From contig JAFUDS010000005.1 of the NCBI GenBank assembly GCA_017464305.1, positions 62,001 through 126,000 on the forward strand: a DNA stretch of 64,000 nt. Direction: 5' to 3'. The position numbers and the translations under genes were made by a program. The notes beneath the pieces were generated by a model. That model was not told the origin of the DNA. It was given only the letters and a program-made list of their open reading frames with translations, and did no database searches. The DNA comes from Clostridia bacterium. GTDB taxonomy: Bacteria > Bacillota > Clostridia > Christensenellales > Aristaeellaceae. Positions within the stretch are counted from its first letter, which is position 1. Every line of letters begins with the position of its first letter. Below are positions 18,322 to 27,378 of the stretch, piece by piece.

Positions 18322-19508
18322 TAGTCCATCTCCTCTTCTTTTTCCAAGGGCGCCTCTCGCGGGTCTGCTTTCGCCAGCTTCCGTTTCAGGCGCTGCCGGC
18401 GGTATTGTAACTCATTTTGTGCTCCTTGTACAGTGGCGTCCGGGGTCAGCCGTGCCTCGCTGAGCAGCATCAAAGCCTTCTCCGTGGTTTCCAGAGCAGC
18501 CCCCGGATCCCGCTCTCCATGCTCCTGATATTTGGCCAGCTCAATATAGGGGCCGACACCGCCCCGATGGGTCCGGATCATCTCCCGCCAGATCTCCGCC
18601 GCCTGGGCCCGATCCCCCGCCCGGCGATAGCTGTGGGCCAGGGCCGCGGAAGCCTCCGCCCCCATCCGCCCCCGAGTCGCCAAGCGATAGCATTTTCGAG
18701 CCTCCTCCGGATGGTCAAATTTCTCCAGGGCCCGGCCCAGGGAATAGACGTCCTCGCTGGCGGCAATCCCCTCCGGATGGTCGTACATCTCCGCCATATG
18801 GGTCAGGAGGACGCACAAGGTGGCAATGTCCTGGGCATTGTGATCCAGAATGTCCTGCAGCAGGGATTCCTGCCGGGTTTTCAGATAATCAAAATATCGC
18901 TGGGGCACCTCGCTGCCCGGCAGGTCCTCCACCCGGGGCTTGCCCAGAATCACCTCTTCCAGCCGCCCCAGGTTACACCGTCCCAGCCGCAGCTTCCACA
19001 GCCGCCGGGCCACATGCAGCAAGTCCAGGTGAGGCTTTTCCAGGCACTCCCGCCCCATGCGGTTCATCAAAAAACGGCTCTCCAGCAAGGGCACGTCGAA
19101 GGTGCGGCCATTAAAGGTGCAAATCATATCGAAGCGATCCAGCCCCGCCGCTATGTGCCGCAGCAGGTAGGGCTCCTCGTCATAATCCCGCATCAGGAAT
19201 TGATGGACCTCGAAGCCTTGCTCTGTCAGGTATCCCAGCCCTACCAGGAAAGCCACGGTGCCGCTGCCGCCCAGGCCAGTGGTTTCGGTGTCCAGGTATA
19301 AGATTCGCCGGGGATCGAAGCGCTCCGGCAGCTCCGTCTGGCTCATTTTCGCCACCGTATCCCGGCGGACCGCCAGGGCCCCCGGAAATTCCGCCAGGGG
19401 GCGATAAACCGCCAGGTGCTTGCAATCCCGGTTCTCCTGGACGGGCGCCCGGTCTCGGCCCGCGCCGGAGCTCCCCCCCACGGCCCGAAGCTTCTCCCGC
19501 AGATTCAT
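18321..19508 (-). CDS. YprB-like DEDD exonuclease-fold protein with TPR tail
   Basis: Residues about 65-240 form a ribonuclease H-like (RNase_H_2/YprB) domain with the exonuclease motifs LDTETTGLGG, TFNGRTFDVPLLESRF and HNAQDIATL, giving the acidic DEDD set. The C-terminal half has TPR-like helices. It probably acts on nucleic acid ends; the substrate is unknown. It has its own promoter (19544-19572), divergent from birA, and leads a unit with the TPR gene and lepB. Confidence 0.85.
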   Translation of the reverse strand: MNLREKLRAVGGSSGAGRDRAPVQENRDCKHLAVYRPLAEFPGALAVRRDTVAKMSQTELPERFDPRRILYLDTETTGLGGSGTVAFLVGLGYLTEQGFEVHQFLMRDYDEEPYLLRHIAAGLDRFDMICTFNGRTFDVPLLESRFLMNRMGRECLEKPHLDLLHVARRLWKLRLGRCNLGRLEEVILGKPRVEDLPGSEVPQRYFDYLKTRQESLLQDILDHNAQDIATLCVLLTHMAEMYDHPEGIAASEDVYSLGRALEKFDHPEEARKCYRLATRGRMGAEASAALAHSYRRAGDRAQAAEIWREMIRTHRGGVGPYIELAKYQEHGERDPGAALETTEKALMLLSEARLTPDATVQGAQNELQYRRQRLKRKLAKADPREAPLEKEEEMD

Positions 19509-19543
19509 CCCTCGCCCCCGCTCCTTCTCCTCGTTTTTCGGAA

Positions 19544-19572
19544 ATTTTGTACCTTTCCGCCTATTTTGTCAA
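19544..19572 (-). promoter_or_regulatory. promoter for the YprB-like gene
   Basis: Minus-strand TTGACA (19567-19572), a 17-base spacer and CAAAAT (19544-19549). Confidence 0.65.
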
Positions 19573-19607
19573 GCACCGCCCTTCCCAATTTCTCTCCCAC
19601 TGCTCCG

Positions 19608-19639
19608 TTGTCAACCCTTTCCCGCTCCTCGGTTGACAA
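19608..19639 (+). promoter_or_regulatory. BirA operator at birA
   Basis: TTGTCAACC (19608-19616), a 14-base spacer and GGTTGACAA (19631-19639): a perfect inverted repeat matching the known bacterial biotin-repressor operator form. Its right half contains the birA -35 box, so a bound BirA dimer would block birA transcription. Confidence 0.85.
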
Positions 19640-19661
19640 TCCCCTCAAGGCCTGATATCCT
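19633..19661 (+). promoter_or_regulatory. birA promoter
   Basis: TTGACA (19633-19638), a 17-base spacer and TATCCT (19656-19661). The expected start is near 19668, giving a leader of about 75 bases. The same -35/-10 pair recurs at bioY. Confidence 0.8.
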
Positions 19662-19670
19662 CTCGTCCAG

Positions 19671-19737
19671 GGAAAGGGAAGCGCCGATTTCGAAGAAACA
19701 GGGTTCCCTTTCCAAAGGAGATACATATTGGAAAGGG
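19671..19737 (+). promoter_or_regulatory. birA leader with two mutually exclusive helices
   Basis: Segment A GGAAAGGGAA (19671-19680) is fully complementary to segment B TTCCCTTTCC (19704-19713). B is also complementary over 8 bp to segment C GGAAAGGG (19730-19737), which is the ribosome-binding site of birA. A:B pairing leaves the site free and B:C pairing hides it. The pairing is seen; a switching function is inferred. Confidence 0.5.
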
Positions 19738-19743
19738 TACACC

Positions 19744-20712
19744 ATGACCAAGGAAAGAATCATCGATGCGCTGCAGGCCCGTGCGGGAGAATTTGTGTCC
19801 GGCGGAGCGTTGGCGGAGGCCCTGGGGCTCAGCCGCACCGCCGTCTGGAAGGCAGTGGAGCAGCTGCGGCAGGAGGGCTATCCCATTGAGTCCCAGCCCA
19901 GGCGGGGGCATCGGCTGCTGCTAACCCACGATGTGTTATCCGAAGCGGGCATCCGGCGATATCTGGACCAGGAGGAATTGCAGCTCCAGGTGTATCCTAC
20001 CATTACCTCCACCAACACCGTGCTGAAGCAAATGGCCCTGGAGGAGGCGCCGGCGGGGCTGGCGCTGGTGGCCGGGGAGCAGACCGCCGGCCGGGGCCGC
20101 CTGGGCCGCAGCTTTTATTCCCCTTCCGGCAGCGGCTTGTATCTGAGCCTTCTTTTGCGGCCGGGAACAGCTGCGGCGGAAGCCACCTGCCTCACGGCCT
20201 GCGCCGCCGTGTCGGTAGCGGAGGCCATTGAATCCCTGGCAGAGGTGCATCCGGGCATCAAATGGGTCAATGATCTGTTGATCGGCGGCAAGAAGGTCTG
20301 CGGCATTTTGACGGAGGCCGGGCTGGATTTGGAAAATGGGGCTGTCAGCTATGTCATCATCGGCATTGGCATCAACACCCGGCTGCCCGCCGGGGATTTC
20401 CCGGAGGAGCTTCGGGCCATCGCCGGCGCGGTCTTCGGGGAGGCGCCCATCCCGGACCTGCGGAACCGCCTGGCCGCCCAGGTGCTGGATCGTCTGTGGC
20501 GCTACAGCCAGGACCCTGCCGCGCCGGAGCTCTTTGAGAAATATAAATCCCGCTCCCTTGCCCTGGGCCAGCCCATCCAGATTCTTTCCCCCGGCAAGGA
20601 GCCGGCTTCCGCCCAGGCCCTGGATCTGGAGCGGGACTATTCCCTCCGGGTTCGTCTGGCGGATGGCTCAGAGCAGCTGCTACGCTCCGGGGAGATCAGC
20701 ATTCGCCTGTAA
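19744..20712 (+). CDS. birA: bifunctional biotin ligase / biotin operon repressor
   Basis: Attaches biotin to acyl carrier-type proteins via biotinyl-AMP and acts as a repressor. The 322 residues include an N-terminal winged helix (about 1-60, ALGLSRTAVWKAVEQL), then the ligase domain with GRGRLGR at 116-122 and KWVNDL near 183, and a C-terminal SH3-like domain, so it is a full group II BirA. ATG 19744 is seven bases after GGAAAGGG; the long upstream open frame is rejected. Operators at birA itself and at bioY support the regulatory role. Confidence 0.95.
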   Translation: MTKERIIDALQARAGEFVSGGALAEALGLSRTAVWKAVEQLRQEGYPIESQPRRGHRLLLTHDVLSEAGIRRYLDQEELQLQVYPTITSTNTVLKQMALEEAPAGLALVAGEQTAGRGRLGRSFYSPSGSGLYLSLLLRPGTAAAEATCLTACAAVSVAEAIESLAEVHPGIKWVNDLLIGGKKVCGILTEAGLDLENGAVSYVIIGIGINTRLPAGDFPEELRAIAGAVFGEAPIPDLRNRLAAQVLDRLWRYSQDPAAPELFEKYKSRSLALGQPIQILSPGKEPASAQALDLERDYSLRVRLADGSEQLLRSGEISIRL

Positions 20713-20783
20713 ATCCCGCCATTCCGAAAAAAAGCGCTCTATATTTTGCCAAATACGCGATGTAAAAGATAAAAATTTCACGA

Positions 20784-20789
20784 TATAAT
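20784..20789 (+). promoter_or_regulatory. -10 box for the ABC exporter pair
   Basis: TATAAT preceded by an AT-rich stretch; no good -35 is visible at the expected distance (TGTAAA). A small hairpin (GGCGG-AGAG-CCGCC, 20802-20815) follows in the leader. Confidence 0.4.
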
Positions 20790-20835
20790 ACTCCCGAAAT
20801 CGGGCGGAGAGCCGCCTGGAGGAGGGAGTTTTTTC

Positions 20836-21585
20836 ATGATTGAGTTTCAGGGAGCCACTAAAATCTATGGCAAAAGCGACAAAGCCGCGCTGGATCATCT
20901 GAGCCTGAAAATCGGGGACGGCTGTGTCTACGGCTTTTTAGGGCCCAACGGCGCGGGAAAAACCACGGCCATCCGGCTGCTGACCGGCGCCCTGCGGGCC
21001 ACGGAGGGAAAGATCCTGGTGAATGGCATCGACGTGGCCCAGGAGCCCGTGGCCGCCAAACGGCTCATCGGCTTTGTGCCCGACAGCCAGGAGATGTACG
21101 ACAAGCTGACCGGGTGGGAGTATCTGAACTTCATGGCGGATATCTTCGGCGTCAGCTCCGAGGACCGGAAGCGCCGAGGGGAAAAATATCTGGAGGTCTT
21201 TGAGATGACCGGCGCGGCGGGAGACCGCATCGCCAGCTATTCCCGGGGCATGAAGCAAAAGATCGCCTCCATCGGCGCCCTGATTCATAATCCCCCGGTT
21301 TGGGTGCTGGATGAACCCATGGTGGGCCTAGATCCCCGGGCCTCCTTCCTGCTGAAGGAGGAAATGAAGCGCCGGGCCCAGGAGGGGGCCACCGTGTTCT
21401 TCTCCACCCATGTGCTGGAGGTGGCGGAAAAGCTGTGCGACCAGGTAGGCATTATCAACCATGGCCGACTGGTAATGGAGGGGCGGCCTGAGGAGCTGAC
21501 CCATCGCCAGGGCGAGGAAAGCCTGGAGGAGCTGTTCCTGGAATTGACAGAAACGGACGCAGGGAAGAAGGCGGAAGACCAATGA
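20836..21585 (+). CDS. ABC transporter ATPase (ABC-2 type)
   Basis: 249-residue ATP-binding subunit with Walker A GPNGAGKTT, signature YSRGMKQK (an LSGGQ variant usual in this group), Walker B VWVLDEPMVGLD and the switch histidine in STH. The ATG has GGAGGGAG upstream and the stop overlaps the permease start by four bases (ATGA). Substrate unknown; relatives export drugs, peptides or lipids. Confidence 0.9.
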   Translation: MIEFQGATKIYGKSDKAALDHLSLKIGDGCVYGFLGPNGAGKTTAIRLLTGALRATEGKILVNGIDVAQEPVAAKRLIGFVPDSQEMYDKLTGWEYLNFMADIFGVSSEDRKRRGEKYLEVFEMTGAAGDRIASYSRGMKQKIASIGALIHNPPVWVLDEPMVGLDPRASFLLKEEMKRRAQEGATVFFSTHVLEVAEKLCDQVGIINHGRLVMEGRPEELTHRQGEESLEELFLELTETDAGKKAEDQ

Positions 21586-23231
21586 AGAATTACTGGATTC
21601 TGACCCGGGTCATGCTGAAGAATATGCTGGCCTCCATGAATCCCCTGGCCGGCGGATACGCGGACGGAAAGCGGAAGCAGCGGGCGATATTCCGTGCAAT
21701 CCTCGTGGCGATTTTATGCGTCAGCGCCCTCAGCTCCATCGTTTATGTAGAGTATTTGATTTTTCAGGGGCTGAACACCATGCGGCTGCCCATGCTGCTG
21801 CCGGGGCTGGCCATCTTTCTCTCCCTGATGGCGACCCTGGTGCTGGGGCTTTTCCAGTGCCTGTCCGAGCTGTTCCAGGGCAAGGACGCCCCCTTTCTGG
21901 CGGCGCTGCCCCTGACCTCCCGGCAGGTGTTCGCCGCCCGGCTCACCACCCTGTATGTCTCTGAGCTGGCGGTGGACGCCCTGCTGTGCCTCCCGGCCTT
22001 CGTGTTGTATGCCATCGGGCAGGGCAGCGCCTGGCCGGTAGCGCTGACCGGGCTGCCTATCCTGCTGCTCCTGCCGCTGATTCCCCTGAGCGTGGTGGCG
22101 CTGCTGGCCTCCCTGCTGATGCGGGTCAGCTTCTTTTCCCGGCATCGGGAGTCCCTGGTCATGTTCCTGAGCGTGGTCATCGCCATCACCTATTCCATCG
22201 GCGTGACCATGATGAACTCCCAGGACCTGGAGACCAGCGAGATCGCCCTGATGCTGGCCAGCGCGGACGGCCTGGTGAATCGCTTCTTGAACATGTTCCC
22301 GCCGGCCCTGTGGGCCACTCGGGGGCTGACGGGGGTCTGGAGCTCTTTGGGGCTCTTCGCCCTGGTGTCCCTCCTCTGCGGAGCGGTGGTGCTTCTCCTG
22401 GCAGGCCCGGGATATCTGAATCAGGCCCTGTCCAGCACGGAGAAAACCACCCGCCGGAAGCGCGGCCGGGCCGCCTATGGCTGGCAGCCCTCCTCCGCCT
22501 TCCGGGCGCTGCATACCCTGGAATGGAAGGAGCTGCTGCGGACGCCGGCCTGGGCCTACAATTCCCTGATGGGGGTCATTATGTTCCCCCTGATGATCTG
22601 CATCGGCTTCATCGCCGGCTTCTCTAAAGCTGGGGATTCCATTCTCTCCATGCGGGAATTGCTTTCCGGGGTGGATCAGGGGTATGTAGCCCTGGTCACC
22701 TGCGCGGTCATCGTGCTGGGGGCCATGGTAAATCCTGCGGTCTCCACCGCCATCTCCCGGGAGGGCGGTCGCTGGCCCTTCGCCCTGACCCTGCCCGTGC
22801 GGCAGAAGACCCGCTTCCGGGCAAAGCTGATGGTGGGCATGGAGATTAACCTCCTGTGCATGGTCATGATCTGCGGGGTGGCCTGGTTCCTGGTGCGGAT
22901 GCCTGTGCTCTGGCTCCTGGCGGCCTTCGGCGTGGCGCTGCTCATCGGCCTGGCCGCCGCGGCCTTCTCCTTGTGGGTGGACGCCCTGCGGCCCCAGCTG
23001 GGCTGGTCCACGGAGATGGAAGCCATCAAGAAGAATTTCAATCAGGTAATCGGCATGCTGCTGTGGGTGGTGCTGGTGGCGCTGTGCGTCGTGCCCGCCG
23101 TGCTCCTGTGGCCCCGGGGCGGCAGCGTGGCGCTGCTGGCCGTGGCCGGCGTGGGCCTGGTGGAAATGGGCCTGGGCTTCTTCCTGCTGAGCAGGGTGAC
23201 GGAAAAGCACACCGTTCTGCCTGAAAATTAA
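21582..23231 (+). CDS. ABC-2 type permease
   Basis: 549-residue polytopic membrane protein with about 12 hydrophobic segments in two halves, the partner of the ATPase it overlaps. A short basic stretch near 285-297 (TRRKRGRAA) separates the halves and probably faces the cytoplasm. The substrate cannot be assigned. It ends before a GC-rich hairpin at 23270. Confidence 0.85.
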   Translation: MKNYWILTRVMLKNMLASMNPLAGGYADGKRKQRAIFRAILVAILCVSALSSIVYVEYLIFQGLNTMRLPMLLPGLAIFLSLMATLVLGLFQCLSELFQGKDAPFLAALPLTSRQVFAARLTTLYVSELAVDALLCLPAFVLYAIGQGSAWPVALTGLPILLLLPLIPLSVVALLASLLMRVSFFSRHRESLVMFLSVVIAITYSIGVTMMNSQDLETSEIALMLASADGLVNRFLNMFPPALWATRGLTGVWSSLGLFALVSLLCGAVVLLLAGPGYLNQALSSTEKTTRRKRGRAAYGWQPSSAFRALHTLEWKELLRTPAWAYNSLMGVIMFPLMICIGFIAGFSKAGDSILSMRELLSGVDQGYVALVTCAVIVLGAMVNPAVSTAISREGGRWPFALTLPVRQKTRFRAKLMVGMEINLLCMVMICGVAWFLVRMPVLWLLAAFGVALLIGLAAAAFSLWVDALRPQLGWSTEMEAIKKNFNQVIGMLLWVVLVALCVVPAVLLWPRGGSVALLAVAGVGLVEMGLGFFLLSRVTEKHTVLPEN

Positions 23232-23269
23232 GAATAGCGCCTTCAAGCGGATTCAAATCCATCAATTTA

Positions 23270-23291
23270 GCCCTCCCCGTTTCGGGGAGGG
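23270..23291. terminator. bidirectional hairpin between convergent genes
   Basis: GCCCTCCC CG-TTT-CG GGGAGGGC forms a strong stem between the plus-strand permease and the minus-strand bceB-like gene. It lacks a clear T run on either strand. It also marks the point where base composition becomes AT-richer. Confidence 0.55.
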
Positions 23292-23363
23292 CGTTCACAA
23301 ATCCCATGTTTTATTTCATCATGGTTGTGCACAAAATCATAACCAAGCCTTTTCTTCAGAAGT

Positions 23364-25514
23364 TTATTCCGATATCGATCTGTTTACAATTTTGAAATAT
23401 GTTCGAGAAGTCAAAGCATAGATGACAGCATACACGATGGTAAACAACCCATAGCTGAGGAGCGTCATTTGGGCAGCAAGCTGCCAATTATCCACAACAG
23501 AAACGCCCAAAAGGAAGTTTACCACGGAAATAAGGAACGCAGAATGAACCCCTGCAAAGATGAGCGGAAATCCAAAGACGGTAAGAACTTGTGAATTGAT
23601 GCTTTTTCGGATCTCCCTTGTAGTCATCCCAATTTTACGCATAATTACAAACCTGCGCCGATCTTCAAATCCTTCTGAAATTTGTTTATAGTACATGATC
23701 AAAGCAGTTACAAACAACAGCAAGCAATTCAGCACAATCATGATGAACATCAAGCCGCCAGTCAGCCCATTAGCATTATCTGCTCGTTCCGCACGGGTAT
23801 AACTGCTGAGCTTTTCTGTATTCGTTTCTTGGAATGCTTCTTCTGCCGTTGTCGATAAGGCCGAGTATATTTCCCCAACACGCTCGTAATCTTCTGTAAG
23901 GTTCACGCCCCATTCCCATTGATAGAGAATATGGTTGCTCCCTACATTTTCAGACAGCTTGTATTTCTCCAGCAAAAATTCCTGCAAATTGGGAACCACC
24001 AGGTTGACAAACTTAATGCTGTCAGAAACATCATGACCGTTCTTTTCAAACAATATAAGGGATTTCAGTGGCACCACCTTTGTTTTATCGTAAATTACAG
24101 CTCTTTCACCATCCGGCAGAATAAAGTTATCTGGATCATAATTCCAATCGGAGTGAGCGAATAGATACTCATGATCTGGAATCTGGATGTTTGTTCCGCA
24201 CATTTCATTATAGTCATCTACAGAAATGATCCTGATGCTGATAATCTCTTTTCCTTCTTCCAGAATAACATTGTTAATCCATTCAAAGCTTGCGCCTCCA
24301 TCCCAAATATCACGGGTATCCACGCGCAGATCAAGCATCCCATTTTCCATATAGCCAAAGAGAATGACTTGATCGCTCTCTTTCTCTATTGCTCCCGAAG
24401 TCTGCGATGCGAGGGTATTCTGGAGGCTTTCTCGATAGATACTTCGATCATTCCCCGTCTCCACTTCTTCCAGCATTCGATCTACCGGTATTTCCATTTT
24501 CACGCCAATGTCATACGGGTAATTTGAAGCAAGAACATCCCGTATTCCTTGGTAAAAAGCAACAGTAAAGGTGAACATAGCAATCACGGAGGTGATTAAT
24601 ACACAAATGGAAGCAAGACTGGCTCCATTACGTTTCATGCGAAAAGCCATTGCGGATACCGTCACAAAATGGCTGGTTTTGTAATAGTATCTTTTGTTCC
24701 GCTGTAGCAGCTTGCAAATGGCCACCGAGGCACAGATAAACACCAGAAAAGTGCCGATCAGAATCGCTCCCACAGAATAGAAGCTACGTTGAATCCCATA
24801 GGAAATTATATCAGGCGTGTCTGAAAATGCCATTTTAAACATATTCGAATATATGGTATTTGCCAGGTAATATCCCACTGAGAGGGTAACGATTCCCAAC
24901 ACTGCCAGTAGCCATCTGGCTTTGGGCGGGCGTTCCCCCTCAGCTTCACTATGCAAGAGCTCCACAGGATTATTCTTCTTTATCTGGCGAAGGCAGTTTA
25001 TCAGGAGAAGAAGATAGATGGCAGCATATAGACTCATGGTTAGAAGCACCGCCTTCCAATCCACATAAAGCCGATAATCTATCTCCTGCCCCATGATGTT
25101 GACCAGACCAAGCTCCGCTGCTTTGGAAAGAGCAATCCCGCAAACGACCCCACCTACCGCCACAATGCTGAAGGTAATAATAGTTTCCCAGAGCAAAACA
25201 GAAAACAAGTTTTTCTTGTTCATCCCCAAGATGTTGTATAGTCCCAGCTCTTTCCTTCTATGCTTGATAAGTGTGGAATTGGTATAGAAGAGAAATGGAA
25301 TGGAGAATAATCCAATCGCCCATGAAGCATACCCGAGGAGCATAGTGATCGGGGCGCTCCCCTTTAAACTCTTTACAACGTCCGAAGCCGCGAGGAAAGA
25401 CAAAATATAGAAAACCGCTGCCATAGTGATCCCGGAAATCAAATAGGGAACATACAACTGTTTATTCTTCTGAATTCCTGTCCATGCAAATTTACGATAC
25501 AGGGAAGTGTTCAT
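23364..25514 (-). CDS. BceB-like FtsX-domain ABC permease
   Basis: 716-residue permease of the peptide-antibiotic sensing/detoxification type. It has about ten membrane segments, with FtsX domains at both ends and a large extracytoplasmic domain at roughly 315-590, the usual BceB layout of the part that senses lipid II-binding peptides such as bacitracin. ATG 25514 overlaps the ATPase stop by four bases. The DNA is much AT-richer than the flanking genes, which suggests transfer. The specific drug is unknown. Confidence 0.9.
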   Translation of the reverse strand: MNTSLYRKFAWTGIQKNKQLYVPYLISGITMAAVFYILSFLAASDVVKSLKGSAPITMLLGYASWAIGLFSIPFLFYTNSTLIKHRRKELGLYNILGMNKKNLFSVLLWETIITFSIVAVGGVVCGIALSKAAELGLVNIMGQEIDYRLYVDWKAVLLTMSLYAAIYLLLLINCLRQIKKNNPVELLHSEAEGERPPKARWLLAVLGIVTLSVGYYLANTIYSNMFKMAFSDTPDIISYGIQRSFYSVGAILIGTFLVFICASVAICKLLQRNKRYYYKTSHFVTVSAMAFRMKRNGASLASICVLITSVIAMFTFTVAFYQGIRDVLASNYPYDIGVKMEIPVDRMLEEVETGNDRSIYRESLQNTLASQTSGAIEKESDQVILFGYMENGMLDLRVDTRDIWDGGASFEWINNVILEEGKEIISIRIISVDDYNEMCGTNIQIPDHEYLFAHSDWNYDPDNFILPDGERAVIYDKTKVVPLKSLILFEKNGHDVSDSIKFVNLVVPNLQEFLLEKYKLSENVGSNHILYQWEWGVNLTEDYERVGEIYSALSTTAEEAFQETNTEKLSSYTRAERADNANGLTGGLMFIMIVLNCLLLFVTALIMYYKQISEGFEDRRRFVIMRKIGMTTREIRKSINSQVLTVFGFPLIFAGVHSAFLISVVNFLLGVSVVDNWQLAAQMTLLSYGLFTIVYAVIYALTSRTYFKIVNRSISE

Positions 25515-26275
25515 TTGCGTTCGCCTCCCGTCATCAGAACCGTCAGCGTATCGGAGATTTTTTGATAGAGCTTATCATCACTATCATCGCCGCGATAAAT
25601 TTGATGATACACCTCGCCATCCTTAATAAACAGTACACGCCCCGCTTTGCTTGCCGCCGCCGTAGAGTGGGTTACCATGAGGATCGTCTGACCCGCGCGG
25701 TTTACTGAAGCAAACAGGCGCAGCAATTCATCTGAAGAACGGGAATCCAGAGCTCCAGTTGGCTCATCAGCCAAAATGATATGCGGATCAGTAATCAATG
25801 CCCGCGCTACTGCAGCCCTTTGTTTCTGGCCTCCTGACACTTCGTATGGATACTTTTTCAGCAGGTCTTTGATGCCAAGCATTTCCGCAATCGGGTTGAG
25901 CCGTTTCTGCATCTCCTGATGAGATTTATTTGCCAATACCAGCGGAAGGTAGATGTTATCCTCCAGCGAGAATGTATCCAACAGATTGAAGTCCTGAAAG
26001 ACAAAGCCCAGATTATCCCGACGAAACTCAGCCATCTGATCTTCAGGAATCTGTGTAATATCTTTCCCGTCCAGCAAAACAGATCCGCTGGTAGGCTTAT
26101 CCAGTGCTGCGAGAATATTCAGCAGTGTAGTCTTGCCGGATCCAGACTCTCCCATGATAGCTACATATTCGCCTTTCTCCACGGAAAAACTTACGTTTCG
26201 CAAGGCTGTGACCTGGTTTGCTCCCAAGCGGGTCGTGTAGACCTTTTTCAACGTTTTGACTTCCAGTATACTCAT
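25511..26275 (-). CDS. BceA-like ABC ATPase
   Basis: 254 residues of the MacB/BceA ATPase group: Walker A GESGSGKTT, signature VSGGQKQR, Walker B ILADEPTGALD, H-loop MVTHS. AAGGAGGT precedes the ATG. A promoter and a BceR-type box stand directly upstream, so transport is probably induced by the adjacent two-component system. Sequence and composition match the rest of the island. Confidence 0.92.
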   Translation of the reverse strand: MSILEVKTLKKVYTTRLGANQVTALRNVSFSVEKGEYVAIMGESGSGKTTLLNILAALDKPTSGSVLLDGKDITQIPEDQMAEFRRDNLGFVFQDFNLLDTFSLEDNIYLPLVLANKSHQEMQKRLNPIAEMLGIKDLLKKYPYEVSGGQKQRAAVARALITDPHIILADEPTGALDSRSSDELLRLFASVNRAGQTILMVTHSTAAASKAGRVLFIKDGEVYHQIYRGDDSDDKLYQKISDTLTVLMTGGERK

Positions 26276-26309
26276 GAATGAACGTACCTCCTTTATTTGG
26301 GATGCTCAT

Positions 26310-26339
26310 ATCATAGCAAACCAAGAAAGTCGCTTGCCA
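26310..26339 (-). promoter_or_regulatory. promoter of bceAB-like operon
   Basis: Minus-strand TGGCAA (26334-26339), an 18-base spacer and TATGAT (26310-26315). The weak -35 and the adjacent box fit activator dependence. Confidence 0.6.
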
Positions 26340-26349
26340 TAGATTCAGC

Positions 26350-26385
26350 TTACATTTTCAACGGCAACTTACATTTTTGTAAGTT
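26350..26385 (-). promoter_or_regulatory. BceR-type operator
   Basis: AACTTACA-TTTT-TGTAAGTT (26366-26385) is a perfect inverted repeat containing TTACA-N4-TGTAA, which fits the TNACA-N4-TGTAA box described for BceR-like regulators. A second half-copy TTACATTTT (26350-26358) lies 19 bases nearer the -35. The site abuts the end of the kinase gene. Confidence 0.7.
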
Positions 26386-27378
26386 TCAATCCCGCACGGT
26401 ATATATTTGGCTAAAATCTATTCTGACTTCTGTACCAATCTCCGGCATAGAAGTCACAGCAATTGAATGTCCCAACCGGTCGCAGATCTGCTTGCAAAGA
26501 TATAGGCCGATGCCACTGGCCCGCTTTTCTACGTGTCCATTGTAACCGGTAAATCCTTGCTCAAATATCCTTGGTAAATCTTCCGCAGCAATGCCGATTC
26601 CCGTATCCTTAATACAGAGCGTTCTGGGCGCTTCCGTCAAAATAGTCACCGTACCCTGCTTTGTATATTTTAGTGAGTTGGAAAGAATTTGCCCAATGAC
26701 AAAGGACAACCACTTTTCATCCGAGATGATGGACATGCCGGACGGTTCATATTGCAACCTGAGATTTTTCATGATGAAGTCCCCCCGATATTTCCGGATA
26801 TTCTCGCTCAAGATATCGTCCAGCGAGATTTCCCGGAACACATAATCGGTGGTGCTCGATCCCATTCTCAGATAAGTCAAAACCATGTCTACATACTGTT
26901 CAATATGAAGAAGATCGGACAGAAGTTTGCGGGCCAGCGCCGTATCCACCGCCTTTAAGTGTAGGCGCATGGAGGCTATTGGTGTTTTTATCTGGTGCAC
27001 CCAAGTTGAGTAATAATCTATCATTGCTTTTCGCGAACTGTCCATCTGCGCTTCCACGGATTGTATCTCGTGGCTCAGATGTTCTATAATATAGCGATAG
27101 TCTTCATCCACCATTGTATCGTAGAGTAAAAGCTCGTTATTTACCGTATTCCATCTATGTAGACAAATCTTTGTCAGCGCTTCATGCTTTTGATAGGCTT
27201 TTCGGACTGGACTCACCGCGAGCAAACAACCAAGCAATAGGCAAAGCCCTGTAGGATACGCTACAGCAGCAAGCGGCAGATGGTACAGTGCAAAGGAAAT
27301 CGCAAAAAAACAGATAAAAGCAGTTCCAGCCATAAGCAAATGTAAGTGATCCCGCAGGTATCGGAAAACAAAGCTCAT
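26386..27378 (-). CDS. BceS-like intramembrane-sensing histidine kinase
   Basis: 330 residues: two closely spaced membrane helices (about 12-55) with almost no outside loop, then a HisKA-like region with the phospho-acceptor His in WVHQIKTPIASMRLH and an HATPase_c domain with DTGIGI and SGIGLYLCK. Kinases of this type read the flux through the BceAB transporter rather than binding the drug. ATG 27378 overlaps the regulator stop by four bases. Confidence 0.9.
   Translation of the reverse strand: MSFVFRYLRDHLHLLMAGTAFICFFAISFALYHLPLAAVAYPTGLCLLLGCLLAVSPVRKAYQKHEALTKICLHRWNTVNNELLLYDTMVDEDYRYIIEHLSHEIQSVEAQMDSSRKAMIDYYSTWVHQIKTPIASMRLHLKAVDTALARKLLSDLLHIEQYVDMVLTYLRMGSSTTDYVFREISLDDILSENIRKYRGDFIMKNLRLQYEPSGMSIISDEKWLSFVIGQILSNSLKYTKQGTVTILTEAPRTLCIKDTGIGIAAEDLPRIFEQGFTGYNGHVEKRASGIGLYLCKQICDRLGHSIAVTSMPEIGTEVRIDFSQIYTVRD

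Noticed and set aside
19420..19743. Longer birA N-terminus
   Set aside because: The extension would run through the promoter, the BirA operator and the leader, and is not family sequence.
21714..23246. 510-codon minus-strand open frame opposite the ABC-2 permease
   Set aside because: His/Gln/Gly-rich shadow of hydrophobic codons; no recognisable domain.
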